DNA from: Corylus avellana
Lineage: Eukaryota; Streptophyta; Magnoliopsida; Fagales; Betulaceae
Length of the DNA: 64,000 bases
Direction: 5' to 3'
NCBI RefSeq assembly: GCF_901000735.1
Contig: NC_081541.1
Coordinates: forward strand, 40,889,021-40,953,020
The notes below the pieces were generated by a model. It saw only the letters and a program-made list of their open reading frames with translations. It did not search any database and had not been told where the DNA came from. How positions within the stretch are numbered: the first letter of the stretch is position 1; each line of letters starts with the position of its first letter. Position numbers and translations under genes: made by a program. This document shows positions 13,201-22,582 of this stretch, piece after piece.

Positions 13201-16200
13201 ACATAAAAGAATGAGGCGCACATACCGGATTTGATCGAGAGAAGCTTCACAAAAAATCAAGGTGTCATCCGCAAATAAGGAGTGAGAAACCTCCAAATCC
13301 GAGACCACCCTATCTCCCACCGAGAAACCTGTCAAAAGACCTTGGTCAACCGTTGCATTCACCATCTTACTCAACGCCTCCATGACAAGCACAAAAAGTA
13401 ACGGAGAAAGGGGATCCCCTTGCCGAATTCCCCTCGAACTGCTAAAGAACCCTTCCGGAGAGCCATTCACTAGAATGGAAAATCTTACCGAAGTAATACA
13501 CCATTCTATCCAAGCCTTCCACCTTTCCCCAAAACCACACCTATGCAGCAAGTACAAAACAAAGTCCCAATTTACATGATCATACGCCTTCTCCAGGTCC
13601 AACTTACAAATAACACCTGGCACCCCTTGCTTCATGCGACTATCCACACACTCATTTGCAATAAGAACCGAATCTAGGATTTGTCGTCCCCCTATGAAAG
13701 CATTTTGAGAGTAGGAAATAACCTTGCCCAAGACAGTTCTCAATCTGGAGGCGAGAACCTTAGAAACAATTTTGTACACCCCTCCCACCAAACTTATGGG
13801 CCGGAAATCCTTCATCTCTACCGCATCCGCCTTTTTAGGAATCAAAGATATGAAAGTAGCATTCAAGCTCTTCACCAACTTCTGTCTGCGGTGGAACTCA
13901 TCAAAAACCGCCATAACATCTTGTTTAACAACACCCCAACAAGCTTGAAAAAAAGCCATGGAGAAACCATCTGGACCCGGTGCCTTATCACCATCCATAC
14001 CTTTTATCACCTCCCAAACCTCCTTTTCCTCAAACTCTCTTTCCAACCACCTACAATCCTCCTCATCAATAGACAGGAATGGCTGGTTGTCCATTCTAGG
14101 CCGCCATGAACTTTGCTCCGAGTATAATTGTTGATAATACTGCACCATGTGATCTTTAACCACAACTGGATCATCAGATAATTCTCCATTAATACGAAGC
14201 ATTTCCACACGATTGTACCTGCGATAAGAATTTGCCATCTTGTGAAAGAAGCGAGTATTTCGGTCCCCTTCCTTGAGCCACAAAGTTCTAGATTTTTGGC
14301 GCCAATAAATCTCTTCACACAACAAAGTGTTCTCCAAATCTTTCAACAAATCTGCCTTTCGAGATTTCTCCTCTTGATCTAACCCTCTCGACTCTGCCAA
14401 TTCATCCAACTTTTGAATATCTCCCATCAACTCCTTTTTTTTCCTCCCAATATCGCCAAACTCCTCCTCATTCCATTTTTTCAAATCCATTTTGAGGGAT
14501 TTCAATTTATTAGCTAACACATAACTCGGAAGACCCTCGAAAGAATAAGATCCCCACCAAGAGCTAACCTTGTCAAGAAAACCTTCGGCTTTGAGCCACA
14601 TGTTCTCAAATTTGAAATATTTTTTACCTCCACAATGAGCCCCACAATCCAAAGCAATAGGGAAATGATCGGAGAACATGCGCTGCAGTCTTTTTTGAGA
14701 CACTGTAGGGAAATGATCTTCCCAATCCGAGGAGAGCAAGAACCGATCTATTCTGGACCAGGTCTCGTTTTCTTGATTATTGGACCAAGTAAATTGTCCC
14801 CCCACCATCGGAAAGTCCATCAAATTATTCTCCGAGATGAAGTCTGAGAAATCCATCATGCCCGCAGAGTAATACGAATCACTAGAGCGCTCACTAGGGA
14901 AGCGAACAATATTAAAATCCCCACCAAAACACCAAGGAACCTCCCACACATTCAACAAACCAGCCTACTCTTCCCAAAGGATCCTCCTCTCCACATCATC
15001 ATTCGGACCATAAACCCCTCCAAAAGCCCACACCCAGTTGTCCTCCACATTTTGAAAAGAGCATGCCAAGGTGAACTGCCCCACACACTCCTCCTTACAC
15101 TCCACCACCCTCCTATCCCACATCATTAACAACCCCCCCGACAAACCATTAGACCTTTTATACTTCCACCCCACATGTTGGCCACCCCAAAGACTGTGAA
15201 CCACTTCCCGGGAGATAGTCTCCATCTTCGTCTCAATCAAACAAACTATATCTGCTTTCCATTCTCTCAGAAGACCCCTAATACGCAACCTTTTTTTGAG
15301 GGCATTCAACCCTCTCACGTTCCATGCGATGATGTTAAGCTTCATGATCCACCACTTTGACCCTTCCCACAACCCCTGCCTTGCATAGAGCTCGTCTGAT
15401 TTCTGTTTACAAGAATTGCACTCCCTGAAAAATCCCCCAAGTCAGAGTCAAACTGCTTCCTGGCATCTTCAATAGACTTAAACAGGGCTGCCAACTCCTC
15501 CTTCTTCCCCTCATCTGAAACACCTATTTTTGGGCAGAAATTGATACAGCTTTCTACTACCCAATTAGGAGAACACTTTTCAGATTCGAATTCCTCCAAA
15601 CCGATAGTTGCTGGGATACTGTCCTCCTCCCTATTTGACCCAGTCCCAATTCCATTCTGTCCACTAACAGCTGATTGCAACAGGTTCGAAGTCTCCCCCC
15701 TGCATACCCCTGTCGCCATCCCAGAACACCGATGAGGTGCAAAAACCACCGGAGACTGAACTGGGTCAGAGCCCATGGCCTCACCTGCGCCTCCTCTCTC
15801 CTCAGAACGCTCCGGCAACTCCCCTCCTGCATCTCCAAGCTCCAAGCGGCGCTCCGGCGCACTCTGTGACTTCTCCGACAAGAAAGGGGTTTCCGGCACC
15901 TTCTGGATACTTCCCGGCCACGACCCTAGAATGCCTTTCGCCTGCCCAGAAACCGACGAAGAGGCTTCTAGCGAGCCCACCAACGCAGTTTTCCACCTCT
16001 GCGGCCCGCGTTTCCTCCTCCTATAAGTCACCACCGCTTTTTCTTTCCCGGTGGACTGTGCCTCTCTCGCCTGACTTATAGAAACCTTGTCACCAGTGTC
16101 GTCGGTCCCCTTAGAAAGCTCTTTAGCCACTGACCCAACCCCCTTGACCTCTGAAGACATCGGCGATGGGATTGCCGCCCTATCTGAGTTAGGACACCCA

Positions 16201-18456
16201 CCAAACATAAACTTCTCCTTTTCCGTCAAAGCCTTTTCTGCTGAGCAGCCTTCTCGTAATGGGCCATCCTGTCCTGGGTTACTCAAGCCCATACCCGAAA
16301 CCGACCCTGCTTTAGGTTTAAAGACCGAAGTCTTCTTCACCCTCCACCATTTTTTAGGTTTCATAAGCTTCCTTTTCAGCCCAGACGCCTCTAACCTTTT
16401 CGAAGCATGCCCCAGCCCAAGCCCAAGCCCATTTCCCTCCATAGCCTTGAGCGCCCTATCGACCTGCGCCATCCCTACGTCACAGTCTTGTTTCAGACGC
16501 TTCAACAGCTCTCTGACTTTGAGGAGCTCGATACTTACTGCGGAGTAGGTTTGCCCAGCAGCATGGTGCCCCTTTCCTTCTTGTCCCATCATGCGATCAG
16601 CCACAGTCATCGAGACCTGTGATGTCGCCGGCGATTGTGAATTACTCGCCGAAGCTCTAAACGAGCACCCCAAACCACCATCAATCATCACGCCTCGTCT
16701 TCCAGACTCTGCAGTTTCATGATCGTTCTTTGCCCGACGTAAAATCCTCGTCGGAATCACCCCAGGATCGCCGTTGGCCCTCTCCGAGTAAAAAGTCTTT
16801 GTCGAAACCAAGCCTTTCCTGCCAAATTCGTGGGTTTTCTGTCCCATATGTCCAGAAGCACTATTCGGCCTTCTCTGTACCTTAGCGAACTGTTCCTGCC
16901 CGGAGTTACAGCCCTCCTTAGTTTGCTTCGACGATAGACCCACTGCCTCCGCGTAGCTCCTGCATCCCTTGACCTCCTTATAGCTTTTTTCTCCCCTGAG
17001 CACGCCATGCTCACTGATCACAAGAGATTCCCGTAGAGAGGAGTTTGCCACTCTCATCTCCTCACTGAAACGATCCCAGCCAATTCCACGCCTACCTTCT
17101 GGAATGATGATCGAGCCACACCTTCTTCGTCCATCGAATTCCTCCACCGTTAGAAAACAACCATGCCTATTAGCACATTTCTGAGCAATGATTCTCGGAT
17201 ACCCAGCTCTAGACTGATCCCAGAAGACTTCTAAATTCTCCACTGCAATCAAATCCTTCACAATTCGCACCACCCACGCTAGCTCATCTTTCTTCAAGAA
17301 GATGGACCTTTGTAGTCTTTTGCTCCTCTCAAAAATCCTCACCCCTGATGCCCCTACCTTAATCAGCACTTCAAACTCCTTGGATTCCACCAACCACCTT
17401 CTCGATTCTGCCATGTTACAGCCAACACTGACCCTAGTCCCCTCTCACGCGCCACCCACGCTCCGACACAAGGTGGGAGAGGATGAGAGAGAAGAGAGAA
17501 AAAAAGCTAATAAACTTATAGCCTATTTATGGAGTGTTCTAAGTTCAAAAGCTCCCTTTTGATCACTTGTACTATTATAATATCTCATTTCGTTTTGTTC
17601 TAAAAGTAGGAAGGAAAACTAAACTTCTATAAGCTTCATAGAGAAGCATGTAAACAAAGCTTTTTAAGGGTAAAACATAGAATGGCCCATGCAGGTCACA
17701 ACATAGACTGTCCCTTGCGGTCTTCAAAATTTATTATTTATTTTCCTCCAAATAGACCAAAAAGACAGGACATAATCATCTTCCACACTAGTGCACTATG
17801 GGAATTGTCACCAAACCCTCTTCAACAATCGAAAAGGTCAACCACTCTCCTAGGCATTACCCAAGTAAGACCAGCACAACTAAATATAGCACTCTATAAG
17901 ACACCAGCAATTTCAAGTGTAAAAAATGATGATCTGCAGACTCTTCAGATCTCTTACACATTCAATACCAATCCACCACAATGACATGCCGCTTTGTGAG
18001 GATTTTCCCTAGGGCAGCCGTCAATTCATAAGCTGTATTGTGTAACCACCTTTGCCATATATTTGGAAGAATGGAATGAAGGCAGTAGGGAGATTCTCCC
18101 CTATTTCTCTTACATTTCCTGCACATTCCCATCACAATTAACAATATGAAACACTCTTCTTCTTTTTTTTTCTTTCCCACTGTTACAAAACTATCTTATG
18201 TTATATTTATTTTGTTTTGCCAAAAGCGTCAATCCACATGCCACGTATTGGGTATCAAGATGGATCAGATCGTTCAGATTGGTACACGGTGGAACGGCTT
18301 CTACGAAAATATGGTTCCATATATGGCATAAAAGTTTTTGTGTATGTTCCCCAGACTCTCCTCTCCTCTCCTCTCCTCTCTGTCTCCCCCTGCGCGTGCA
18401 TAGCAAACTAATTCCTTACAATTTTTTGCAGGTATTATTACCGCCGATCTACCTGA
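1280..18456 (+). CDS. CHR10: SNF2 chromatin-remodelling ATPase with C-terminal macro domain, ALC1/CHD1L type (5' part off window)
   Basis: Fourteen exons join in one frame: 1280-1440, 1654-1785, 2202-2382, 3682-3817, 3904-4021, 5204-5293, 5553-5660, 5759-5962, 6684-6809, 6886-7547, 9360-9505, 10687-10851, 18227-18341, 18432-18456 (TGA), giving 788 codons. All introns have GT...AG ends. Seen in order: SNF2 motif Ia region ([10 protein letters not shown]), motif II as DEAQ ([13 protein letters not shown]), motif III ([20 protein letters not shown]), helicase-C motif V ([11 protein letters not shown]) and motif VI ([11 protein letters not shown]), a charged linker, then a macro-like domain ([32 protein letters not shown]) ending KVFVYYYRRST. 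The Walker A exon (GKT) must lie upstream. SNF2 plus macro is the arrangement of ALC1/CHD1L, a nuclear nucleosome remodeller whose macro domain senses ADP-ribose; Arabidopsis CHR10 (ASG3) is the plant member by recall. Nucleosome remodelling in DNA repair or transcription is inferred from the family. Introns are loaded with LINE debris. Confidence 0.93.
2895..3460 (+). mobile_element. Degenerate LINE ORF2 3' fragment in SNF2-gene intron
   Basis: Conceptual translation with several stops and frame breaks resembles the zf-RVT region of plant LINE ORF2 ([32 protein letters not shown], then CCLCK). The same region of the intact LINE in this window reads [11 protein letters not shown] and [14 protein letters not shown]. 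It ends in an A-rich tail near 3450. Orientation is that of the host gene. No clear target-site duplication is visible, so it is old. Confidence 0.75.
6151..6482. mobile_element. Mutator-type MITE with long TIRs
   Basis: A 332-bp element lies between two 9-bp direct repeats, TTATTCTAA (6142-6150 and 6483-6491). Its ends are long inverted repeats: GGGAAAATTACAGTTTACC at the left matches the reverse complement of the right end (GGGAAAATTATAGTTTACC), and similarity continues about 110 bp inward. A 9-bp duplication with long TIRs is the signature of Mutator-like elements. There is no coding capacity. It sits in the intron before the exon encoding helicase motif VI. Confidence 0.85.
6573..6690 (+). 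repeat. 30-bp direct repeat duplicating a splice acceptor
   Basis: The 30 bp at 6573-6602 and 6661-6690 are identical and both contain CACATTGTAG followed by GTTATAT. The second copy is the acceptor of the SNF2 exon starting at 6684; the first offers the same acceptor 88 bp upstream, which would shift frame. Confidence 0.9.
7806..7857 (+). mobile_element. Micro LINE insertion: 16-bp 3' tail flanked by 18-bp duplication
   Basis: AAGTATATTCTGATTGTA occurs at 7806-7823 and again at 7840-7857. Between them lies only TTTACTTATCAAAAAA, which equals the last bases plus poly(A) of the LINE at 11615-17705 (TTTTTACTTATCAAAA on its own strand). This reads as a target-primed insertion aborted almost at once. 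It lies in the 7548-9359 intron. Confidence 0.85.
7858..9359 (+). other. Rest of the SNF2-gene intron, nothing recognised
   Basis: The remainder of the 1.8 kb intron has A/T-rich unique-looking sequence, an A-rich stretch after a LINE-tail-like ATACTTATCAAAAG near 8953, and a poly(T) run near 9291-9310 ahead of the acceptor at 9359. I recognise no gene. Confidence 0.5.
10291..10486 (-). mobile_element. Short LINE 3' fragment, antisense to SNF2 gene
   Basis: On the minus strand it ends in a sequence like the 3' UTR of the full LINE (gcgcc...acgctttt, then an A-rich tail). It is bounded by AGCAAAATCTG (10280-10290) and AGCAAAATG (10487-10495), a likely imperfect target-site duplication. It has no coding capacity. 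Confidence 0.65.
11255..11380 (+). repeat. Left copy of ~127-bp imperfect direct repeat
   Basis: Starts GCTGTCAATTCATGAGG and ends TCACAGTTAACA. A homologous copy is at 18017-18143. The two flank the older LINE fragment, and therefore also the young LINE nested inside it. They could be an unusually long target-site duplication or remnant LTRs. Confidence 0.8.
11409..11595 (-). mobile_element. Older truncated LINE, 3' part
   Basis: This is the 3' portion of a degenerate LINE on the minus strand. It carries a decayed poly(A) (T-run at 11409-11414 on the plus strand), a 3' UTR resembling the full element (CAAAAGGTGCACTCAAG, TATACAAGAGGAATACCTAA) and ORF2 C-terminal remnants. It continues at 17725 after the 6.1 kb young insertion. 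Confidence 0.8.
11596..11614. repeat. 19-bp target-site duplication, left copy
   Basis: GACTGTCCCTTGCGGTCTT is repeated exactly at 17706-17724. The two copies delimit the young LINE insertion, and a T-run follows directly at 11615. Confidence 0.95.
11699..15372 (-). pseudogene. LINE ORF2: endonuclease, reverse transcriptase and zf-RVT, two lesions
   Basis: Reading on the minus strand: an APE-type endonuclease begins [19 protein letters not shown] (ATG at 15345; an upstream in-frame ATG is at 15372) and continues with LIETKME and [13 protein letters not shown]. The reverse transcriptase shows [26 protein letters not shown] sequence, [15 protein letters not shown] and the catalytic [10 protein letters not shown]. 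The C-terminal zf-RVT region contains [13 protein letters not shown] and [18 protein letters not shown]. Lesion 1 is a single in-frame TAG at 14965-14967, within the endonuclease. Lesion 2 is a frameshift near 13050 in a G-run just after KYLGLPLG, consistent with loss of one base. The last piece (13033-11699) is open. The copy is probably non-autonomous as it stands, but very recently so. Confidence 0.92.
15342..17414 (-). CDS. LINE ORF1 protein, 690 aa, unusual domain type
   Basis: Uninterrupted 690-codon frame at the 5' end of the LINE. The N-terminal ~130 residues look folded: [87 protein letters not shown]. The remainder is low-complexity, rich in Ser, Gly, Lys and Glu, with basic patches ([29 protein letters not shown]). 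I see neither a CCHC knuckle nor the DUF4283 pattern common in plant LINE ORF1. By position it should be the RNA-binding chaperone of the retrotransposon RNP. The half-repeats weakly recall PUR-type nucleic-acid-binding modules, which is speculation. Its TGA overlaps the second ORF2 ATG. Confidence 0.85.
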   Translation of the reverse strand: MAESRRWLVESKEFEVLIKVGASGVRIFERSKRLQRSIFLKKDELAWVVRIVKDLIAVENLEVFWDQSRAGYPRIIAQKCANRHGCFLTVEEFDGRRRCGSIIIPEGRRGIGWDRFSEEMRVANSSLRESLVISEHGVLRGEKSYKEVKGCRSYAEAVGLSSKQTKEGCNSGQEQFAKVQRRPNSASGHMGQKTHEFGRKGLVSTKTFYSERANGDPGVIPTRILRRAKNDHETAESGRRGVMIDGGLGCSFRASASNSQSPATSQVSMTVADRMMGQEGKGHHAAGQTYSAVSIELLKVRELLKRLKQDCDVGMAQVDRALKAMEGNGLGLGLGHASKRLEASGLKRKLMKPKKWWRVKKTSVFKPKAGSVSGMGLSNPGQDGPLREGCSAEKALTEKEKFMFGGCPNSDRAAIPSPMSSEVKGVGSVAKELSKGTDDTGDKVSISQAREAQSTGKEKAVVTYRRRKRGPQRWKTALVGSLEASSSVSGQAKGILGSWPGSIQKVPETPFLSEKSQSAPERRLELGDAGGELPERSEERGGAGEAMGSDPVQSPVVFAPHRCSGMATGVCRGETSNLLQSAVSGQNGIGTGSNREEDSIPATIGLEEFESEKCSPNWVVESCINFCPKIGVSDEGKKEELAALFKSIEDARKQFDSDLGDFSGSAILVNRNQTSSMQGRGCGKGQSGGS
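17706..17724. repeat. 19-bp target-site duplication, right copy
   Basis: Exact copy of 11596-11614, at the 5' end of the LINE. Confidence 0.95.
17725..18016 (-). mobile_element. Older truncated LINE, 5' part
   Basis: This is the continuation of the fragment at 11409-11595. Its minus-strand translation retains TAALGKILT and a decayed zf-RVT region, parallel to SAALGKILT in the young copy. It ends abruptly at about 18016, where the 127-bp direct repeat starts, so the element was 5'-truncated on insertion (~480 bp in all before the nested insertion). Confidence 0.8.
18017..18143 (+). repeat. Right copy of ~127-bp imperfect direct repeat
   Basis: Starts GCCGTCAATTCATAAGC and ends TCACAATTAACA. 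It matches 11255-11380 with scattered substitutions and small indels. It begins exactly at the 5' truncation point of the older LINE. Confidence 0.8.
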
Positions 18457-20047
18457 GACTTGACTTGTGTTTGAAATATATTGACTTTGTCCTTTTTAGG
18501 TTAACCCTTTCTTTTGTATTACGAGGACTTGATAGTCCTGAATAGTGAAATGCACACATCTCTTAAATTTGGTTTATGTTACAAAGTTTTCTTGTAAAGA
18601 GAAAGGATCTTGATTGTTGTACTTCGGCAACATAGCTAACATTATTCATGGTTAGGCCCCCCAATAGGCAATACCCCAAGGAAATTATATTACGGGGGTA
18701 AGATTCTCTCAATTTCAAGTAAATTGTAGAAGAGTTTTTCATGATCAAGATTAGTATATATATTTCTCATTGTGAATATATACACCATGTACATCATTAA
18801 AGTACCCAAAAAAAAAAAAAAAAAAAATTGACCATGATATAATTCCAATCCTGCGTGAATGTGATGGCTTTTCATAAATAGCATCCACAATTTGATTAAT
18901 AAGCATTTAATCAATATAAATACAGTCAATTATGTGGATTTTAGTCTTTAAGAGATAGCTTAATCGGTTAGAAATTATGTCTCATGAAATCAAGTTCTTA
19001 TTATTTAGATATTCCGATTGAATTAATAAAAATAAATGAGCATCAAAAATAAAAATAAAATAAAAAAGAAATTTACCATCAATGAAATCCTTGTAACTAT
19101 TTTACTTTAATTATAATTCAAACTCTTTCACACATCAATTCCTCACTCATCAAACAAATCAATAGCCACATTTGCGCTATTACCCCAAAAGGACTAGTCA
19201 ATTTGGAATTTTCTTAGAATTCATTGTAAAGCCAAATTCACCTAGTAACTAGGTAATGTGGAACTTAACATCCATAACTATTTTTATAAACCACTCATTA
19301 TATGTGGACTTCTTCTCATCTTCTCAATATGGGACCGGTGTGTTACAAACTCCTCTTAAATTCTTGACGTCCTCGTCAGGGCCACGTCATGCAATGCTCC
19401 AGTACCACATGACCTGGTGTTACTAGGTGGCTTCGATATTATTTGTAACGACCCAGAAAAAAGCCCTAACCACATCTGTGCTATTACACTAAAAGGACTA
19501 GTCAATTTGTAGCTTCCTTATAATTTATTATAAAGCCTAGTTTTACCTAGTAGCTAGGCAATGAGAGACTTAGCACCCATGACTATCTTTATAAGGGTTG
19601 GCAAAACAGATACTTAGCAAGTACCCGTTTATCCTATGCATGTTTTTTTATAATAAGGTTTTAGATAATTCATGCATATAATCTAAAATCTTATTATTAT
19701 AAGCCACCCACTTTATGTGAGTTTCTTCTCATCTTCCCAATATGGGACCGGGGTGTTACACTATGTCTTTGCAATTCATGAACAAGCATCAAAGTCCAAG
19801 CCATATCTGTACATCTAACTCAAAGTCCAATACACACACCAAATAGAAGATTAGCTATCAGTTACTGTGCATTACAAAAACCATATCCACATACAACTAG
19901 ATTAGTGATGATATTGATGCTGGCACTAAGCATCCATTTTGCACCATCATAATAACAAGAAACACATTAAATGCACAATACGAGAATCTCTAAAGAAACA
20001 TAAAAACATCACATAAAACAAAAACACATTAAAAACATAAGCTTGGT
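18457..20047. other. Intergenic: SNF2-gene 3' region and repeat copies
   Basis: The 3' UTR of the SNF2 gene should start here. A poly(A) run lies at about 18808-18828. Two related direct copies of an unnamed repeat follow: 19166-19347 and 19470-19760. Both begin near CCACAT..GCTATTAC, share AAAGGACTAGTCAATTTG, and end ATATGGGACCGG.GTGTTACA; the second carries an internal insertion of roughly 110 bp. I see no gene. Confidence 0.6.
19166..19760. repeat. Pair of dispersed-repeat copies in tandem orientation
   Basis: Copies at 19166-19347 and 19470-19760 share start, internal motif (CTAGTCAATTTG) and the GTGTTACA end. The short spacing suggests a local duplication or two solo termini of one element. 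Confidence 0.65.
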
Positions 20048-21115
20048 TTAACCAACATCTGATTGTGATTGGCCACTTCTTATTTGGATTTTCTGATTGT
20101 GAGCATCGTCTAGCATTGTGGCCTTTCTGTCAACACTATCCTTGTTAGGGTTAGGCTCATTTTCTTCTGGTGCTCTTCTTCTTAACTTTCTAGGCCTATC
20201 ATGCTGATTCGTTAGTAGAGGAGAAAGGATAGTATTGTTTCTCAAGTTGGGACACTCTTGAGGTCCAGGCATTGCATGAATTTCAGGGGAATATGCCTTA
20301 ATATAAGTCTCCATTTGGTACCACTCGTGCACATAATCTTCGGGCAACTCCTTGTTTGCATAGATAGCACAACAAGCATGAGCACATGGAATCCCATTCA
20401 ATTGCCAACTACCACAACTACATGTCCTTGTGCTCAAGTTGACTATCCTTCTTGGATGCCATCTACCACAATAACATGTACCAAAGTTGAATAAAATTAT
20501 TCGATCGTGGCTATGGTCAATTTCAAACTCGAGTTTGTTCCTGCATGGAGCTATATGATTTCTGGCATCTGCTTTTGATCTCTCCAATTTTTTCACAATT
20601 TTAGGACAAATGACAAAGTTGGCCATTCGAGCTCCATCTCTCTTTGCTTGAAAGCGCGTCATCAAGTGTCTCCTTATGGTCTCCATCATAGTTAGTATGG
20701 GCTTTTCCCTTGCTTCCTTCACCCATGCATTAAATGGCATGGGAAGGTTGTTCAACAACATGTTACTTTTGCTATTGGTGCTAAATGCATGTCTTGACCA
20801 CATCCTTGGGTCGATTTTATCCAAATAATCAAATGCCTTGCTGTTCATGGACTTTATCACACCCATGTGGTGCTGAAATTGCGGCGCATCTGTTGCTTGA
20901 GCTGCAGCCCACAATGCATCCTTGAACGCTTTACTCTTGTATCCTTGACCCTTGAAATTCGCATGCAAGTATCTCACACAGAATCTATGCTCAACACCCG
21001 GCATCAATGAATCAAATGTCTCCGCAAGCCCCTACACACACAGTAACACATTAATCGCTTATTTTTGCCAGTGCTTTTAAAATCAAAGGATATGTGCATT
21101 ATAATCACTTATCAA

Positions 21116-21147
<32 letters not shown>

Positions 21148-21790
21148 CATAAATGTCCAGCCACGCACATTGTCACTCCTAATATCTTCTAAAAGGATAC
21201 TCAAAAACCATGTCCATGTATCTCTACATTCAGACTCACACACTGCATATGCTATGGGAAACATGTCATCATTCCCATCCCTACCAATGGCAGCTAACAA
21301 ATGTCCACCAAACTCACCCTTTAAAAAGCATGCACCCACAGAGATGATGGGCCTACATCCAGCTAGGAGCCCCTTCTTACAAGCATCCAAACATACATAC
21401 ATGCGTTGAAAGAAACTTCCCTCCTTCTTCAGAAATGCAGAGCTACCAGGATTCCATTTCAATATTGCCTCTACATATTCCTTGGTGAGTTTATATTGTT
21501 CATCCACCCCATGTTCCGCATAAACATGCAACACATTTTTTGGCTCCTTCATGATCTTTCCAAGCATTTTTTTGATATCTGCATCCTTGCTCAACCTACA
21601 AATGTCCTCCTCATCAAGCTTGCAGTACAAGTTACTGGTGTCTTTACACCCCAATTTTGTAAGAGCACTAACAATATCAATTAGGGTCAAATGGTCCGGA
21701 TCAACATCTCCCATGTTGTGGACCTTCCCCCCAATATAGGCCATATGTGGTCCAAGCAGAGAACCCCCATGATATAGTAAAATCATCAAC
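20048..21790 (-). pseudogene. Decayed Mutator-like (MULE) transposase
   Basis: Two frames on the minus strand form one MULE protein. The first (about 21790-21155) has the N-terminal plant MuDR region (YIGGKVHNMGDVDPDHLTLIDI) and the transposase core (CRPIISVGACFLKGEFGGHL, GRDGNDDMFPIAYAVCES). The second (about 21032-20048) has MPGVEHRFCVRYLHANFK and a SWIM zinc finger (CSCGSWQLNGIPCAHACCAI), followed by a polar tail. In the core the usual first catalytic Asp (V-D-A/G-C) is Gly (codon at 21336-21334, a one-base GAT to GGT change). A ~120-bp stretch between the frames carries an (AT)n run and a LINE-like ACTTATCAAAAAAAA tail in place of the expected few residues. Both points indicate loss of function. 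No TIR pair was identified. Confidence 0.85.
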
Positions 21791-22582
21791 ATATCTACAA
21801 TACAACCAACCACAAAAACAAAAATAATAATCGTGAACCAAAATGTATACAATGACATTTCTCATTAGAAATACCAAAATCTGTCAAAATGTAGGGAAAC
21901 TAATGAAAATGAAGGCCAAGTACTCATGTAGATAAAGGAACCCCCATGTAGATTAAAATGTATAAATATGGCTTTTGCCTTTGAAACTTCAACACGCACA
22001 ATATATGCTTAATTCATTCCAATTATTTTTAATCCCAATCAGTTCAACTATTACAATTAGTTTTTCCTAATTCATTGCTCTTGACTTAGTTTGAAGTTTT
22101 GGTTACTTTTCTATTATATTAAACTTAGATTTGAATTTTCTGAAATCGATTTTCTTCTTCCAAGTAATAACATAATTTAAAATTGAGACAAAAGTCCAGA
22201 AAAAAATTGAAATCAAAGGTCAATATCCCATAATATCATTCAAGCTTAACATAATTAAAAATAAATAAATAAATAATAATAATAATAATAATAATTGCTT
22301 ACTTTTTACTGTCATAGTTTCAGTTTGTATCACAGCAGAACATCAGACAGGGTTAAAATAAAAATGCATGCTTTAATCAGCCTTTTGGGTCCCAGTGAAC
22401 AACCGACGAAGTGCATAAAAAAATAAACTTTTTTAACTGGGAAATGTTGATTACGTGGGAGAAACTGTCAAAATGGGAACAACCACATGCTCAGATTATT
22501 TTATAGAATGAATCCATACAAAAAGTGCATATGAAATCATGTTATCGAGGGGGAAAAAAAGAAACCAAATGCTTTACATTAC

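Larger units (their letters stand above)
11615..17705 (-). mobile_element. Full-length, recently inserted L1-type LINE
   Basis: A 6.09 kb element with, on the minus strand, a ~290-bp 5' leader (17415-17705), ORF1 (17414-15342), ORF2 (15345-11699, two lesions), a short 3' UTR and a poly(A) tail seen as a T-run at 11615-11626. A perfect 19-bp target-site duplication flanks it. It lies antisense in the penultimate long intron of the SNF2 gene and inside an older related LINE. The perfect duplication, a long open ORF1 and only two disabling changes in ORF2 point to a young insertion. ORF2 domain order (endonuclease, reverse transcriptase, zf-RVT) is typical of plant L1 elements. Confidence 0.95.

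Noticed and set aside
11795..17562. Plus-strand open frames across the LINE
   Set aside because: They are antisense shadows of ORF1 and ORF2, which show recognisable domains on the minus strand.
21119..21150. Normal GT-AG intron in the MULE transposase
   Set aside because: No donor keeps the frame into the acceptor at about 21033, and the expected few core residues are missing; an insertion explains it better.
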